From positions 1 through 8,490 of the forward strand of contig CAAFWU010000078.1 in NCBI GenBank assembly GCA_900766825.1: a DNA stretch of 8,490 nucleotides. Reading direction: 5' to 3'. This DNA comes from Bacteroidales bacterium (lineage in GTDB: Bacteria > Bacteroidota > Bacteroidia > Bacteroidales > Marinilabiliaceae). Position numbers and translations under genes: made by a program. The notes beneath the pieces are model-generated. The model made no database searches. It was given only the letters and a program-made list of their open reading frames with translations, and was not told where the DNA came from. Below, piece after piece: positions 7,025-8,490 of the stretch. Within the stretch, counting starts at the first letter, position 1, and each line of letters opens with the position of its first letter.

Positions 7025-7203
7025 ATTGAATTGGTTTGGGGCATCTCAAAGTGACGTTTATAGATAATAGAGAGGGTATTGTCTAAAAAGTTGTCACATT
7101 GAGAGATGTAAAATTAGGTATTTATTAGCAAGGGAGAAAAATGAATACGATAAAGCACACAATGGGACTGGGAGGGGGACATAAAAAATGAGTTGCTCAT
7201 TGA
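7025..7203. other. Intergenic DNA upstream of the second GT2 gene
   Basis: This AT-rich stretch lies between the GT2 start at 7024 and the stop of the remnant at 7204. I see no convincing -33/-7 promoter pair on the minus strand. A 16-codon plus-strand frame at 7141-7191 starts after GGGAGAAAA but has no recognisable content. TTGTCTAAAAAGTTGTCACA at 7079-7098 resembles the sort of terminal sequence left by insertion elements, without a partner that I can see. Confidence 0.3.
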
Positions 7204-7392
7204 TTAGAAATACGTTTTCACGGCAAACAAGAATTGGTCAATAAAGATTTTCTTGAAGGTGGCGATGTTGTTCTGCTCATAGAACATGAGCATGGCTTTC
7301 TTATAGTCGATAGAGTCGACAGTACGGAATGTTTGCAATCTGTTATCTGCTTGACAAAGGGTGATAGTGCAAATATTGAAGTATTGATACTC
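7204..7392 (-). pseudogene. C-terminal remnant of a protein gene, possibly Fic family
   Basis: On the minus strand an open frame of 62 codons ends in TAA at 7204-7206, and is closed upstream by an in-frame TAG at 7393-7395. It has no start codon in its first half. The peptide includes TLCQADNRLQTFRTVDSIDY and then KKAMLMFYEQNNIATFKKIF, finishing FAVKTYF. This is strongly protein-like: amphipathic, helical and rich in aromatic residues. It reminds me of the C-terminal end of Bacteroidota Fic-domain proteins, but the Fic catalytic motif HPFxDGNGR is absent because that region is missing. I therefore read it as the 3' end of a gene whose front was deleted or replaced by the repeat-containing DNA at 7393-7570. 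A longer plus-strand frame over the same bases (7234-7536) looks like its antisense shadow. That it is a remnant is fairly likely; the Fic identity is a weak call. Confidence 0.45.
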
Positions 7393-7415
7393 CTAATGTC
7401 ATGGCTAAAATCTTT

Positions 7416-7428
7416 AATCGGGTCAAAA
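7416..7428 (-). repeat. 13-bp repeat unit, copy 1
   Basis: AATCGGGTCAAAA, the exact reverse complement of the unit TTTTGACCCGATT found at 7491-7503. It is 23 bp upstream (in minus-strand sense) of the gene remnant's limiting stop. Confidence 0.75.
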
Positions 7429-7457
7429 ACGCAAGATTTACTCAGTTTATCAGGTCA

Positions 7458-7470
7458 ATTTGACTCGATT
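7458..7470 (+). repeat. 13-bp repeat unit, copy 2 (degenerate)
   Basis: ATTTGACTCGATT, two mismatches to TTTTGACCCGATT. The partly overlapping GTCAATTTGAC at 7454-7464 is itself an imperfect palindrome, so this copy carries a half-unit in the opposite sense. Confidence 0.55.
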
Positions 7471-7490
7471 TATATGAAAAATGAACCGTA

Positions 7491-7503
7491 TTTTGACCCG
7501 ATT
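7491..7503 (+). repeat. 13-bp repeat unit, copy 3
   Basis: TTTTGACCCGATT, the reference unit. It forms a perfect 13-bp inverted pair with copy 1, with a 62-bp spacer that contains copy 2. Confidence 0.75.
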
Positions 7504-7554
7504 CCTGTATTTATGGGACTCACATATCCTTCATAACTTCATATCTCAGTGTAA

Positions 7555-7567
7555 TTTCGGGTCAAAA
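7555..7567 (-). repeat. 13-bp repeat unit, copy 4 (degenerate)
   Basis: TTTCGGGTCAAAA, matching the reverse complement of the unit at 11 of 13 positions and identical over TCGGGTCAAAA (7557-7567). It sits only 3 bp beyond the stop codon of the WaaE-like gene. Confidence 0.65.
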
Positions 7568-7570
7568 CAG

Positions 7571-8353
7571 TTACTTTTTATCTTGTTTTTTTAAGCCAGA
7601 CTTAATCTCGTTGTTCCGCTCCATTTGTTTTACAACTAACATATAGCGCCCAATTGCATTATTGCAGGCCTGAATAAAACCTAAGCGACCATAAAATATG
7701 CCACCTTTGAGTATATAGTTTTTGAAGAAACGGAACGAGGGTTCAAAAATGAGATTGAGTATTGAAACGCTTTTTGCACCTCGCTTAATGAGATCATTGT
7801 CGCTATAGTCATTCATCTTTATGAACGAAGAGCGAGCTGTTGAAGAAAGGTGGATTAAAGCACAATCTTCCCTCTCTTTAGGTATGTGTTCTACCACACC
7901 ATCGATTGTTGGAACTGAGTGTATATAGGGAGGCCAATCAACACCTTCTTTTCTGAAAAAACGAAATTGGTAGTCGGGATAAGTGCTCTTGAGATATTTG
8001 CCAAAGACGTGATTCTTTCGAGGAACGAAAAAAGCATCTGGGCAGTTGGGGTTCGATATGGCATCGTACACAAAGTCATGCAATTGAGGGGTAACGAGCT
8101 CGTCGGCGTCTACAAGCAAAACCCATTCGTTAGAAGCCGACTGAATGGCAAAATTGCGAGCAGGCTCCACAATGGTGTAATTGCCTTTTGGGAATGTGAC
8201 CACTTTGCAACCATATTCATTTGCAATCTTTACGGTGCTATCGGTGCTTTCCATGTCGCAGACCACAATCTCATCGAAGTTTTTGACTGTTTCCAAGACT
8301 TCGGCAAGATGCTGTTCGGCGTTGTATGTGTTTATGACTACTGAAATGGCCAT
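7571..8353 (-). CDS. WaaE-like glycosyltransferase family 2
   Basis: A 260-residue GT-A glycosyltransferase of the WaaE/KdtX-like GT2 branch, whose characterised members add glucose to a heptose in LPS core. It starts MAISVVINTYNAEQHL, then VCDMESTDST (32-40) takes the place of the usual DSGSTD nucleotide-binding loop, EPARNFAI (63-70) holds the conserved Arg-Asn pair, and VDADE (81-85) is the metal-binding DXD-type motif. FRFFRKEGVDWPPYIHSVP (130-148) is the F-R-...-W...-H region typical of this branch. The C-terminal 60 residues are basic, with short hydrophobic stretches that suggest peripheral membrane contact. It is the first gene of the minus-strand group, preceded by at least 137 bp of non-coding DNA. 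Like the other GT2 gene it is AT-rich. Branch membership does not prove that the acceptor here is heptose. Confidence 0.87.
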   Translation of the reverse strand: MAISVVINTYNAEQHLAEVLETVKNFDEIVVCDMESTDSTVKIANEYGCKVVTFPKGNYTIVEPARNFAIQSASNEWVLLVDADELVTPQLHDFVYDAISNPNCPDAFFVPRKNHVFGKYLKSTYPDYQFRFFRKEGVDWPPYIHSVPTIDGVVEHIPKEREDCALIHLSSTARSSFIKMNDYSDNDLIKRGAKSVSILNLIFEPSFRFFKNYILKGGIFYGRLGFIQACNNAIGRYMLVVKQMERNNEIKSGLKKQDKK

Positions 8354-8490
8354 TGGATTATTTCAAAAGAACACCCCTATTTGCTTTGAGGCGTAACCAT
8401 GTTTTAATTGTAACTAAAGTTTCGCAAGTGACTCTATCGACAAGTCATAGGTTAAAATGATATAAAAAAAGAAGGCTAAAGGGTTGGTTA
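8354..8490. promoter_or_regulatory. Upstream region of the minus-strand operon
   Basis: This non-coding DNA precedes the ATG at 8353 and must hold the promoter of the WaaE-like gene if that gene starts the operon. I see no clean TAnnTTTG. On the minus strand, the TTG inside the 16-bp end repeat is followed after 18 nt by TAAAAC; the left copy of the repeat has TTG followed after 17 nt by TACAAAC. That shared arrangement could be a promoter, but it does not fit the known consensus. Confidence 0.3.
8415..8430 (-). repeat. 16-bp end repeat, right copy
   Basis: TAAAGTTTCGCAAGTG on the plus strand, so CACTTGCGAAACTTTA on the minus strand, identical to 104-119. It lies 61 bp upstream of the WaaE-like start and reads toward that gene, just as the left copy reads toward the GT4 operon. 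Confidence 0.8.

Noticed and set aside
7141..7191. 16-codon frame with a GGGAGAAA ribosome-site-like sequence
   Set aside because: Too short, Gly-rich and without any context for a leader peptide on that strand.
7234..7536. 100-codon plus-strand frame between the two GT2 genes
   Set aside because: It overlaps the protein-like minus-strand remnant and runs through three of the four 13-bp repeat units; the peptide matches nothing I know and there is no good ribosome binding site.
1..8490. CRISPR array, tRNA or rRNA genes, transposase genes
   Set aside because: I saw no regularly spaced repeats with unique spacers, no tRNA or rRNA signature and no transposase motifs on either strand.

Overview
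The window reads as part of a surface-polysaccharide (capsule or LPS) locus from a member of the Bacteroidota, most likely Bacteroidales. The reasons are the weak Shine-Dalgarno sequences, a TAnnTTTG-type -7 promoter element ahead of the first full operon, the Bacteroidota flavour of the Wzi-like outer-membrane protein, and the general mix of genes. Genus cannot be fixed from the sequence alone.

Layout. Positions 1-93 hold the last 30 codons of an unrecognised plus-strand gene, followed by about 320 bp of AT-rich non-coding DNA with a candidate promoter. A plus-strand operon then runs from about 424 to 4334: a GT4-type glycosyltransferase, a HisC/CobD-like PLP enzyme, a LicC/PntC-like nucleotidyltransferase (overlapping the PLP gene by 4 nt) and a LicD-family phosphotransferase. 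It ends at a perfect 13-bp-stem hairpin (4356-4393) that can terminate transcription from both sides. Convergent to it, a minus-strand group is read from 8353 down to 4426: a WaaE-like GT2 glycosyltransferase, a 546-bp gap holding a gene remnant and a cluster of short repeats, a second GT2 glycosyltransferase with a galactosyltransferase-type C-terminal half, and a Wzi-family outer-membrane protein.

How the genes may work together. The three adjacent genes PLP enzyme, nucleotidyltransferase and LicD look like a self-contained route. The first would make a small amino-alcohol phosphate, the second would activate it as a CDP derivative, and the third would transfer the phospho-amino-alcohol group onto a sugar. 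The family memberships are well supported. The exact substrate (ethanolamine phosphate, serinol phosphate or another) is inference. The GT4 and the two GT2 enzymes would build the glycan, and the Wzi-like protein would help hold or assemble polymer at the outer membrane.

Most interesting points: (1) the PLP enzyme, cytidylyltransferase and LicD cassette, which lacks choline kinase and choline uptake genes in this window; (2) an exact 16-bp sequence present once near each end of the window in inverted orientation, each time pointing into the locus; (3) a four-copy family of 13-bp units built on TTTTGACCCGATT in the gap between the two GT2 genes, beside a degraded gene end that resembles a Fic-family C-terminus. 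The two GT2 genes are visibly more AT-rich than the plus-strand operon and the wzi-like gene, which suggests a mosaic locus.
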